Shown: in pieces, positions 1-6,883 of the stretch
Position numbering within the stretch: position 1 is the first letter of the stretch
How the letters are laid out: the number at the start of each line of letters is the position of its first letter
NCBI RefSeq assembly: GCF_029338335.1
Contig: NZ_CP119796.1
DNA length: 64,000 nt
Direction: 5' to 3' (one strand)
From: Halomontanus rarus
GTDB taxonomy: Archaea; Halobacteriota; Halobacteria; Halobacteriales; Natrialbaceae
Translations under genes and position numbers: made by a program
The notes under the pieces: generated by a model
Told to the model about the DNA's origin: nothing
Databases searched by the model: none
The model's input: only the letters and a program-made list of their open reading frames with translations

Positions 1-449
1 CGGCCCTCCAGAAGGCGGGCAGCGCACAGGACAGCGACCGGCGCGAGATTCTCGACGGGACCGTCCTCGCGGACGGCGACCGAACCGACGACGACGTCCA
101 GATCGCCCACTTCGACGTCAACGACGCCACCGGCGAATACACCGACGAACTCAACGCCTTCGACAGCTTCATCGAGATCGAACAGGGGTACGCCGAACTC
201 ATGCGTTACATGCGTACCGCCCACGAGAGCCTCTCCTTTTTCGTCGGCGGCGACAACATCATCGCCGTCTGCCCCGATCTCGAGTCGGCTGATTACCACG
301 ACGCGATCGCCCACGTCGAGGAGACGGTCGACGTCGCACTCAAGGTCGGCGTCGGCCGCGCCCGGCACGCACAGGCCGCCGGTATGGTTGCCAAGCACGC
401 GCTCGAGATCTGTCGCGAAGACGGGTCTCGAGTCGAACTCGAGTGGTGA
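1..449 (+). CDS. gch3: GTP cyclohydrolase III (IIa), C-terminal part, cut by window edge
   Basis: The open frame runs in from the left edge (codons start at base 3) and ends at TGA 447-449, so only about 148 C-terminal residues are visible. The stretch FVGGDNIIAVCP and the ending GVGRARHAQAAGMVAKHALE are typical of archaeal GTP cyclohydrolase III, which opens GTP to a formylamino-pyrimidine nucleotide, the first step of archaeal riboflavin/F420 deazaflavin synthesis. The fold is related to nucleotidyl cyclases. The enzyme is cytosolic and Mg-dependent in characterised members. The start and any upstream partner lie outside the window. Confidence 0.85.
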   Translation, partial: ALQKAGSAQDSDRREILDGTVLADGDRTDDDVQIAHFDVNDATGEYTDELNAFDSFIEIEQGYAELMRYMRTAHESLSFFVGGDNIIAVCPDLESADYHDAIAHVEETVDVALKVGVGRARHAQAAGMVAKHALEICREDGSRVELEW

Positions 450-752
450 ACGGGAGCGATAGGTGCCACTGAAAGTCAATGCACACCTGATCGTACGAGG
501 GGTGCGCGGTTCGGAGCGAGTACTGTGAGCGAGAACCGCGGACTGGGCGATCAATGTGTAAACCGTTTCAGTTGTCACGACAGGTTCTCGAGTGGCCGAT
601 TCGGGCAGTATCGAACCGCCGATCTCGCGAGCAGTTCTGTCGCATTCGGCGTGACAAAATCTGGGACGAACCACCGAAAATAGAGCTTCGTCGGCTAATT
701 TCATAAACGTGCCGGGAGTACCTTTTAGGTTGTCTGTGCTATCCGTTCACAC
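450..752. other. intergenic region, 303 bases
   Basis: No convincing ORF or RNA gene is seen on either strand. The last 35 bases carry the probable promoter of the CBS gene. The rest is ordinary spacer. Confidence 0.6.
722..729 (+). promoter_or_regulatory. TATA-like box of the CBS-domain gene
   Basis: CTTTTAGG lies about 28 bases before the ATG at 753. That is the distance expected for a leaderless haloarchaeal transcript, and it supports this start. Confidence 0.45.
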
Positions 753-1331
753 ATGGAATCGGAACTGCTGGTCAGGGACGTCCTGACGAAAGAATACGTC
801 GGCGTCAGTGAATCCGATACGGTTCTCGGCGCCGTCGAGCTCATGCGGGAAGAACGGATCGGCTGCGTCCTCGCCGTCCGTGGAACGGAGCCGGTCGGAA
901 TCATGACCGAGTGGGACGTTCTCGGACTCGTCGTCGACGAGCGCGACCCGGGGTCGACCACGGTCGAGGACGTGATGTCTACACCAGTGTTGACGATCGA
1001 GGCCGATCGGCCGCTTCCCGACGCCGCGACGCAGATGGCTCGAGAGAACCACCGAAATATGGTCGTTACGGACGGTGGTGAGCTCCTCGGTGTACTCACC
1101 CAGCGGGACATCATCGCCGCGGCGGGATCGTTTCAGGGGACGACGGCCGGACGGCCGGAAGCCGAGCCGATCGTTCAGGAGACGGTTACCGAGGGGTCGG
1201 AGAGCGAGCAACTCCCCAACGGCGGCACCGAGTACGCGACACAGGGCGTCTGTGAGTCCTGTGGATCGCTCACCGATTCGCTCAGGGAAACGAACGGCCG
1301 ACTCGTCTGTCCCGACTGTCGAAGTATCTGA
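753..1331 (+). CDS. CBS-pair protein with C-terminal zinc ribbon
   Basis: The 192-residue cytosolic protein has two CBS motifs, at about residues 7-58 and 73-122. Each contains the usual V.DVM/VL, MREERI/MARENH and GI(M/L)T.RD-like signatures. Such pairs form a Bateman module that binds adenine nucleotides. An acidic linker follows, then a zinc ribbon with Cys at 167, 170, 186 and 189 (CESC...CPDC). Haloarchaea have many CBS/zinc-ribbon proteins thought to sense energy state, but their targets are unknown. The start is supported by a TATA-like box 28 bases upstream. The gene appears to stand alone. Confidence 0.85.
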   Translation: MESELLVRDVLTKEYVGVSESDTVLGAVELMREERIGCVLAVRGTEPVGIMTEWDVLGLVVDERDPGSTTVEDVMSTPVLTIEADRPLPDAATQMARENHRNMVVTDGGELLGVLTQRDIIAAAGSFQGTTAGRPEAEPIVQETVTEGSESEQLPNGGTEYATQGVCESCGSLTDSLRETNGRLVCPDCRSI

Positions 1332-1566
1332 GTCCCGCGGCGCGCGATCGTGCGATGTGCTCGATTTCCCCGACGGGCGACGACGGAGCCGATACCGCGG
1401 TCCAGTTTCGATCCAAACGACTTTCTCGAACGCGACTGGAGTACGAGACACCGATCGGCAGTTCTCCGTCCAGCCGGCGACGTTCGTTCGGCGTCCCGGC
1501 GGTGAGACGCCGGAGCACCTAGAGACGCCGATCACGACGGCCCGTCCGATCACCACCTCGACAGAG

Positions 1567-2133
1567 ATGACGACCCCAAACACCGATCTCCGAATCGAAT
1601 TCGCGACGGAAGCCGACCTCGAGACACTGGCCGACGACTGGATCGAACTCGCACGCGAACAGGAGCGCCACGGTTCGCACATCGTTCCAGATGCCAACCG
1701 GGAGGCTATTCGCGACGTGCTCGCCGGCCACCAGTTCAACGACGGCCTCCTCGTCGCGCGAACCACGGCGGACGACGTGGCGGGCTTCGCATCGTTCTCG
1801 CTCGAGCGAGGTATGTTCACGCTCGATTCGACGCGCGGGGTGCTCTCGAATCTGTACGTCAAGCCGTCGTACCGCGATCAGGGAATCGGCACGGCGCTCC
1901 TCGAGGAAGTCGAACACACCCTCGCAGAGCGCGGGGCGGCGGTCGTCATCCTCGAAGCGATGGCCGACAACGAGGCCGCTCGCCGGTTCTATCGCCGACA
2001 CGGCTACGATACGTATCGGGTGGGGATGGAGCGGTCGCTCGAGGGATCGAAGTCGGACTCGGACTCGGACTCGAGTTCGAACGAGAGACCGGGTTCGGCG
2101 GAAAACGATACACATTCAAAGGAGGACCGGTAA
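1567..2133 (+). CDS. GNAT family N-acetyltransferase
   Basis: The 188-residue protein has GNAT motif A at YVKPSYRDQGIGTALLEEVE (acetyl-CoA pyrophosphate-binding loop QGIGTA) and motif B near ANDEAARRFYRRHGY-like residues (NEAARRFYRRHGYD). It probably transfers acetyl from acetyl-CoA to an amine. The substrate cannot be read from the sequence. I chose ATG 1567 because the longer frame upstream lacks family similarity and overlaps the CBS gene. The C-terminal 25 residues are a Ser/Asp tail typical of halophile surface acidity. tRNA-Thr begins 17 bases after the stop. Confidence 0.85.
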   Translation: MTTPNTDLRIEFATEADLETLADDWIELAREQERHGSHIVPDANREAIRDVLAGHQFNDGLLVARTTADDVAGFASFSLERGMFTLDSTRGVLSNLYVKPSYRDQGIGTALLEEVEHTLAERGAAVVILEAMADNEAARRFYRRHGYDTYRVGMERSLEGSKSDSDSDSSSNERPGSAENDTHSKEDR

Positions 2134-2149
2134 GAGAGAATCGCCCCGC

Positions 2150-2222
2150 GCCAGGGGAGCATGGGCGGTTCATGCACTCGACTTGTAATCGAGACTCCCG
2201 GGGTTCAAATCCCCGCCCTGGC
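2150..2222 (+). tRNA. tRNA-Thr (anticodon TGT)
   Basis: The cloverleaf has acceptor GCCAGGG/CCCTGGC (7 perfect pairs), D stem GCAT/ATGC, anticodon stem CTCGA/TCGAG with loop CTTGTAA (anticodon TGT, reads ACA), and T arm CGGGG-TTCAAAT-CCCCG. No intron is needed. The core is odd: position 8 is G instead of U, and the D loop lacks the usual A14 and A21. The gene sits at the left edge of a decayed integrated element, and tRNA 3' ends are common integrase targets. Confidence 0.85.
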
Positions 2223-2244
2223 TTGAATCCGTAGGTTCAAATCC
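2202..2244 (+). repeat. short direct repeat of the tRNA T-loop, possible attachment-site scar
   Basis: GGTTCAAATCC occurs in the tRNA-Thr T arm at 2202-2212 and again at 2234-2244, 32 bases later. The second copy is followed by an imperfect acceptor-like stretch (ctacctgcaggca). It may be a remnant of a recombined tRNA 3' end, but 11 bp is short and chance or tRNA-like sequence drift is possible. Confidence 0.35.
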
Positions 2245-2346
2245 TCTACCTGCAGGCACTGGCCGTTCTAACAGTTTATTACTTTCTGGTAATCCTGACC
2301 ACGAGTTCAAAGCCGGAGCTACTGCCGGGCCCAACGGGGTGATTGC

Positions 2347-2496
2347 ATGAGCTCCACGACCGACCGATTCGGTCCGTTCTGTGGAGCACTCGGCTGTCCC
2401 GAGGACGCCGACGTCGTCATCCGCCACCCGAAGCACGGGAAGCTGACCGTCTGCGAAGATCATGCTGAGGATCACAAGGTGGTTCGGGATGTCTGA
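2347..2496 (+). CDS. small zinc-finger-like protein of the integrated element
   Basis: The 49-residue ORF starts with MSSTTDRFGPFCGALGC and contains C12, C17, C38 and H41 (CxxxxC...CEDH), a likely zinc site. A purine-rich GGTGAT at 2339-2344 is a plausible ribosome-binding site before ATG 2347. The end overlaps the start of the MCM fragment (ATG 2489) by 8 bases, which suggests translational coupling. I recall similar tiny zinc proteins in haloarchaeal proviruses and plasmids, but this was not searched. The role is unknown and may be DNA or protein binding. Confidence 0.55.
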   Translation: MSSTTDRFGPFCGALGCPEDADVVIRHPKHGKLTVCEDHAEDHKVVRDV

Positions 2497-3106
2497 CTAC
2501 GAGTCCGCTCGTCGAGCCGACGAGGACCGTGACAAGCTTCGCAACGCCTACGTCCGGATGCGCGGGGTCGACAGCTACGACGATGCAGCGGTCCCGATCG
2601 CACTCCGGAACCTGAAGGACATGCACCGGATTGCCGAGGCCGATGCTCGAGCACGGCACTCGCCCTGCATCGAGGACGTGGACATCAAACACGCGAAGCG
2701 TCTGGTCGGCGCATCGCTCCATGACTACGGCCAGAACGAAGACGGCGAGTTCGACGCTGACGTCCGCGAAGGAGGTGAGGGTGACATGGCCATCATGGCC
2801 ATGTCCGTCGAAACCGAGAAGACCGGCGCAGAACGCCACAGAGAGTCGAATGGTGCCTACGAACACGTCCTTCGAAACGTTGAATACCAGACTGGCGACC
2901 TCGAGTCACAGCTGCCAGCGATGGCCAAATGGACGACCGTCCTGACCGTCCCCGGACACGGCTCGCAGATCGGGCCAGAGACCGCCTTGAGCAAGCGGGG
3001 CACGCAAAGGCGGCAGAGGTGTTGGCCGAAGATGACTAAGAATACCGAAAGGTGGACGTTGGCGGTTCGCGACCCAAATGAACGCGGTGACGTTGATCAG
3101 GGGTGA
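2489..3106 (+). pseudogene. mcm: C-terminal fragment of an MCM replicative helicase
   Basis: Residues 1-95 of this frame match the last helical lid of archaeal MCM: YVRMRG, then a form of the VPIT.R.LE..(I/V)R(L/I)AEA.AR module (seen as VPIALRNLKDMHRIAEADAR), then IEDVDIKHAKRLVGASLHDYG and FDADV. The N-terminal domains, Walker A and B boxes and arginine finger are absent, so it cannot be a helicase. The remaining 110 codons are unrecognised and end in basic, unlikely sequence, perhaps after a frameshift. Many haloarchaeal mobile elements carry their own MCM. This is most likely a relic of one, trapped beside tRNA-Thr. Confidence 0.65.
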
Positions 3107-3249
3107 GTGGTCGATCCAGTGATACATCTGCGGAGGTCTGGGACTGGCGATCACCGCCTGATACTGGTGACTGACCTCGTCAACAGGTGACTCGCGGCCT
3201 CGCTCGCCCGCTCTCGACCAGCCGCGGCACTCTCCACGAAACAAATCCC

Positions 3250-3544
3250 ATGAGCCTCCCCGAGATTACTACCGACATCGATGACCTTCCACCGAACGCG
3301 AAGTATATCGTCTACGTGCTCGACGATGTCGGCGGCTCACTCCTCGGGGCGAACTCCAGGAGCGAACGGACCTCGCCGGCCGGACGCTCGACGAGGCGCT
3401 TGAGCGACTTGAGGACGCGGAATCGTCCGTCGTGATCGCGACGATCTCCGTTTCGTACGTGTTGAATGGTATGAAAACCCCTGGACGCGAAAATGCACCC
3501 ACGAGCTGAACCGTATCAGGATTTGCTCAGAAGCGTTCTCGTGA
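3250..3544 (+). pseudogene. winged-helix regulator, broken by two frameshifts
   Basis: The first frame reads MSLPEITTDIDDLPPNAKYIVYVLDD, a start common to small haloarchaeal winged-helix proteins. The homologous reading then moves to a second frame at about 3352 (ELQERTDLAGRTLDEALERL, a clear recognition-helix region ending at 3509 in that frame). It then moves to a third at about 3434 (RDDLRFVRVEWYENPW, stop at 3542-3544). Joined, the pieces give one MarR-like/ArsR-like DNA-binding domain of about 90 residues. No single frame covers it, so it is probably non-functional. It belongs to the decayed element. Confidence 0.6.
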
Positions 3545-3620
3545 TTCTTTATGAACCAGACACACCGCTTTAGCCAATTTGTAGCTATCCTACGGTAATA
3601 ACCAAATAAAATAACCGAAG

Positions 3621-3630
3621 ATTATATATG
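3621..3630 (+). promoter_or_regulatory. TATA box of the Tat-exported protein gene
   Basis: ATTATATATG lies about 30 bases before ATG 3656 in an AT-rich stretch, consistent with a leaderless transcript. Confidence 0.6.
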
Positions 3631-3655
3631 TGGGAATAGTGTATAACACATTGCA

Positions 3656-4033
3656 ATGTCAGACAAAATGACACGCAGGTCGGCTCTGAGGAAAGGTACA
3701 CTGGCTACCGTAGTCGGTGGAAGTGCGATTCTGGGTACTCAGACTGTTACCGCAGCTTCAAACTACGAGTTGCGGGTTGATCAGATCGGTCCAAATACCG
3801 GCGAGTACTGGATTCATATCTACTTCGGGTCTGGAAGTAGTAGACTATCAATGAAGGATGTCGACAGTGACCCCATCTTCACCGAAGCTAGTGATGGTGA
3901 TGTATCGATTGTATCCGACCCTCCTGTTGGTGCAACTGACATTTTCGAGTGTGAGAACTGTAAAGATCCAGAAATCCGGGAGATAGCGACTGAAGATGTT
4001 GCGGTCTACAAAGACGACGAACAAATTTACTAA
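3656..4033 (+). CDS. small Tat-exported protein of unknown function
   Basis: The 125-residue protein begins MSDKMTRRSALRKGTLATVV, a twin-arginine signal with a hydrophobic stretch to about residue 33 and an AxA-like cleavage site (TAAS). There is no lipobox Cys, so it should be released or held by other means. The mature part is about 90 residues, acidic, with one Cys pair (CENC) that could form a disulfide or metal site. Base composition is clearly more AT-rich than the flanking chromosome, which suggests recent transfer. No family was recognised. It is the best-preserved gene in the element. Confidence 0.65.
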   Translation: MSDKMTRRSALRKGTLATVVGGSAILGTQTVTAASNYELRVDQIGPNTGEYWIHIYFGSGSSRLSMKDVDSDPIFTEASDGDVSIVSDPPVGATDIFECENCKDPEIREIATEDVAVYKDDEQIY

Positions 4034-4409
4034 GTAAGCGTACCATTTTCATTTTATTGTTGATCAGTGTTGTTGCGCTATTTTAGTGAATACACTGGTG
4101 CTTACGTCCATCCTGAACCCCTCATAATGATAATTCCGATGGTAGCTATTTTATTTATGTTTCATTAGATGAAACTTATTGGTGGGCAAGAAAACACGCG
4201 CGTCAGAGCAACGAGCGCAGATACCGCGCACGCGCTTATCCTTATCGACTTACCCGACCTTCACGAAAACAACACGACCGCTACAAGGACGTCGAGTTGA
4301 CGACCACCGGCGTCGTTGACGAGGACCACGTCCGCCCTGCAGCGACGTTTTCCCCAGTCATATCAACGACACAGTCCATCAGCGGCGACGACCACATCTC
4401 GCCATACGG
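4034..4409. other. gene-poor AT-rich spacer, 376 bases
   Basis: The first 150 bases are AT-rich and non-coding. From about 4180 the composition returns to GC-rich, and short broken coding-like pieces appear that lead into the zinc-protein pseudogene. No start codon or intact ORF was recognised. Confidence 0.5.
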
Positions 4410-4786
4410 GTGTTCGACCGGCTTGTCTGGCACAACCCCCACGTGTGTAACGGCTACTTCGAGCACGTGAAAGACGTCGACGAGTACACCCCGCGAAAAT
4501 CACTCGACGTCCAAGAGCACCACCGGACCGAACACGCTACCCTCGAGCAAGACACCGTCGTCCAGGACGACTATGGCGAACTCGAGTCGGCGGTTCCGAA
4601 AAAACCTGCTGCAGCTGCGCCCGGATCCGCTGCTGGGCTGACGACGACACACTCTCGAAATACCAAGCGCTCCGACTGGCAACACCGCTGGTCCACCGCC
4701 TCAAGTCGGCTCTCGGAGTTGTACCTCGAGTCGGTCGCTCAGCGCGAACGCTGGTGGGCGGCCGAGATGTCGATCGGCAACGGTAG
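4410..4786 (+). pseudogene. frameshifted zinc-knuckle protein of haloarchaeal mobile elements
   Basis: The upstream frame encodes LVWHNPHVCNGYFEHVKDVD and then EHHRTEHATLEQDTVVQDDY. At the A6 run 4599-4604 a one-base deletion would be needed to keep the natural reading. In the shifted frame (stop TAG 4784-4786) the sequence continues PKKTCCSC and then DDDTLSKYQALRLATPLVHR. The two halves together look like one protein of about 130 residues with Cys-rich knuckles, a type I recall from haloarchaeal plasmids and proviruses. A short piece near 4615-4640 reads better in the first frame again, so more than one indel is likely. Function is unknown. Confidence 0.5.
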
Positions 4787-4946
4787 CAGCCACATCGAGC
4801 GCGACACTTGGTCGATGTGGGCGCCGTTCGCCGATGTCGGCCCGTCCGAAGCGTGGGCCGGTTCCCAACCGATCCACTACCCCAGCGCTGGCAACGGCTG
4901 TGTTGCCCGACTCTACCGCCGCACCGATACCGTTCTCCTCGCCTGA
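4767..4946 (+). CDS. short hypothetical protein of the integrated element
   Basis: ATG 4767 opens a 59-residue ORF with WSMWAPFADVGPSEAW and SAGNGCVARLYRRTDTVLLA at its end. It overlaps the last 20 bases of the zinc-protein pseudogene in another frame, an arrangement typical of coupled genes. The C-terminal GNG-VARLYRR-TVLLA pattern looks like a conserved fold rather than random sequence, but I cannot name a family. It may be intact although its neighbours are broken. Confidence 0.4.
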   Translation: MSIGNGSSHIERDTWSMWAPFADVGPSEAWAGSQPIHYPSAGNGCVARLYRRTDTVLLA

Positions 4947-5028
4947 CGGGGTGCGTTAGTGACGTGCATCGACCTAATGGACGCCCCCAATGGGAGCGGA
5001 TCTACATCCGAAGCCAGGTGAGAACCCG

Positions 5029-5136
5029 ATGAGCTACGCAACAAGTCCAGAGAACACAGACGACCGAGATCCGTGGGAACGCCTTGCAGAACACCGCGAC
5101 ACGCTCGAGATGATGATCGAAGAGGAGACCGCCTGA
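5029..5136 (+). CDS. very short ORF, possibly truncated by a stop
   Basis: The 35-codon ORF contains DPWERLAEHRDTLEMMIEEE. Directly after the TGA the same frame continues ANRAQRPLDRLDEERNRS, which reads like the natural continuation of small haloarchaeal helical proteins of the form LA.(D/H)R..LE...AQRALDRLDE. The internal stop may therefore be a disabling mutation. No function can be given. Confidence 0.35.
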   Translation: MSYATSPENTDDRDPWERLAEHRDTLEMMIEEETA

Positions 5137-5672
5137 GCCAACCGCGCTCAGCGACCTCTCGATCGCCTCGACGAGGAGAGAAATCGATCGAATCGTTCTC
5201 GTCCGAGATGTCTGAAGCGGTCGGCGGGAGTCCGAGCGAGCCCCGTTTTCTCGTCGAAAGATAACTTCAGCTCTCGAAGTTCGATTTATCCGTCGTCGAT
5301 ATTTCAGTCGGGATACGGAGGGCCCTTATAGACCGTAGTCGATGGACGCAGGAGAGGGAAACCCGGTAGGCAATCAGTGATTATCTCCTCTTTCGAATAT
5401 CAGAAGGTGATCGGATCCACCGCAGAGTGGTGATTTCAGTCGGAGACGGGAGAGTCTCGAATCGGTGAGACAGAGATTATCGCTCGTCGACACGCCAGTC
5501 TATCGGGACCGGATAAGAACGTATTAATTTGAGGTTTCGATACTCGAAACCCTTCATAACTACGGATTGTAATAGAAATATGCTTGAATTAGAGGCCAAT
5601 AAAGGCATCAAAGGCCATGTGTATTCATTACCGCGTGATACTGTACACCGAGTTGTGAAAGAGGCCGCAGGA
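5137..5672. other. intergenic region, about 535 bases
   Basis: Apart from the possible continuation of the short ORF (5137-5190), nothing coding is convincing. An AT-rich part around 5520-5680 precedes the HalOD1 gene and holds its promoter. No second copy of the tRNA-Thr 3' end was found here, so the right border of the integrated element remains undefined. Confidence 0.5.
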
Positions 5673-5680
5673 TTTATATC
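5673..5680 (+). promoter_or_regulatory. TATA box of the HalOD1 gene
   Basis: TTTATATC is centred about 27 bases before ATG 5704. This supports a leaderless transcript and that start codon over the upstream AUG at 5580. Confidence 0.6.
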
Positions 5681-5703
5681 GAGGCGTGTGAAGACTGTGG
5701 CTA

Positions 5704-5979
5704 ATGCTACTCTCAGTGGACCGCACGAGTGAAACAGGGACGCAGTCACTCAGTTTCGAAATTATCGCTGCTATCGCCGAGCGTGAAGGTGTCGACACCA
5801 CGGAGATCGAACCGCCGGAATACGAAGCGCTGTACGATGTCCTCAATCCCGAAGCGCTCGATGCGCTCTTCGCACCGTGTCAGGACGGAACCCAACGGTC
5901 GACCGGCCGAGTCAAATTTTCCTACTGCGGATACGACGTCGTCGTCACCAGCGACGGAGACGTCAACATCGACGACTAG
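5704..5979 (+). CDS. HalOD1 output domain protein
   Basis: The 91-residue protein is almost entirely a halobacterial output domain 1. Its signatures are LSFEIIAAIAEREGVDTTEI, then PPEYEALYDVLNPEALDALF and a closing beta hairpin VKFSYCGYDVVVTSDGDVNI. HalOD1 occurs alone or at the C-terminus of response regulators in haloarchaea. It is thought to act in signalling, but its partner is unknown. This is a stand-alone, cytosolic copy. It lies at the right side of the decayed element, and whether it came with it is unclear. Confidence 0.85.
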   Translation: MLLSVDRTSETGTQSLSFEIIAAIAEREGVDTTEIEPPEYEALYDVLNPEALDALFAPCQDGTQRSTGRVKFSYCGYDVVVTSDGDVNIDD

Positions 5980-6067
5980 AGGTGTTGTCCTCGCTGAACG
6001 GACGAGATTCGCCGTTCAGCCGATGCGATGAAACGGCAAGGACGCACTCAGACCGACAGGAATCGCA

Positions 6068-6823
6068 CTATTCGACACCTGCAATCGCCGATTCGAAGAC
6101 CTCCTGGTGGAGCCGATCTGCGACGAGATCCATCAGCGGTTCGAGGTTCGCCGTGTCTGCCCGGTTGTACTCGACGAGCGTCTCGAGTGCGCGGTCGTCC
6201 CCTCGTTCGTACTCGTGCCAGAGTCTGACGGCGTCGCGACCGGAAATGTCGGGCATGTCCCGCTCGATTCCGATGTCGCGTTCGATTCGCTTCAGGCCGC
6301 CGTCGAGCCCGAGCTTTCGACAACAGTACATGAGGTCGACGTGTGGGACCGACGCATCGACGTCGTAGCAGGTCTCGAGAAACGGGACGTCGAAGCGCTG
6401 GCCGTTGAACGTAACCAGCAGCGAGGACCGTTCGAGTTCAGTCTGGAGCCGCTCGGCGGTCAGGTCGCGGTCCTTGACGAACGTTTTCGTCTCGCCGCCG
6501 CGGTGGACGCTGACGGTCGTCACGTCGTTGCAGTTCGCGTCGAGACCGGTCGTCTCGATGTCGAGGAAGCAGGCGTCATCGCGGACGTTCTCGTACAGCC
6601 GCCAGCTACTCGAGGCGGGCAATGCCTCGGCGAAGAAACTGACGTTACCCCGCTCGAGGTGGGTCCGTCCGGTTTCGATGTAGGATTCGATTCGGTCGGC
6701 GAGCGTCGAACCGACGACGCTGCCGTCGAAGTCGTCCCAGTGGGTGATCCCGTTGGCCCAGAGGCGTCGCTCGGTCTTTTCGCCGACGCCGCGGACGGGA
6801 ATGAAACTATTCTCTATTCGCAC
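6068..6823 (-). CDS. RNase H-like 3'-5' exonuclease with N-terminal HhH
   Basis: The 251-residue protein opens with a helix-hairpin-helix-like segment (IPVRGVGEKTERRLWANGI) that suggests nucleic-acid binding. A DEDD-type fold follows with ACFLDIETTGLD (first acidic pair), LLVTFNGQRFDVPFLE (second Asp) and LVEYNRADTANLEPL (last Asp). This is the YprB/DnaQ-like RNase H-like family, probably a metal-dependent exonuclease in repair or RNA processing. The start codon is GTG (cac at 6821-6823 on the plus strand). It ends about 90 bases from the HalOD1 gene, convergently. Confidence 0.8.
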   Translation of the reverse strand: MRIENSFIPVRGVGEKTERRLWANGITHWDDFDGSVVGSTLADRIESYIETGRTHLERGNVSFFAEALPASSSWRLYENVRDDACFLDIETTGLDANCNDVTTVSVHRGGETKTFVKDRDLTAERLQTELERSSLLVTFNGQRFDVPFLETCYDVDASVPHVDLMYCCRKLGLDGGLKRIERDIGIERDMPDISGRDAVRLWHEYERGDDRALETLVEYNRADTANLEPLMDLVADRLHQEVFESAIAGVE

Positions 6824-6883
6824 ACCTGATCTGGAGTCGTGAGCAGCCTAAAACGTGTGGTTCTGCGTCGCGACGTCGTGTCC

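Noticed and set aside
2231..2261. Second tRNA after tRNA-Thr
   Set aside because: Only a T-loop-like stretch and a weak acceptor-like end are present. No anticodon arm or full cloverleaf can be drawn.
5580..5732. ORF beginning MLELEANKGIKGHVYSLP
   Set aside because: It overlaps the promoter and start of the HalOD1 gene, has no recognisable fold, and the TATA box at 5673 lies inside it. The HalOD1 start is better supported.
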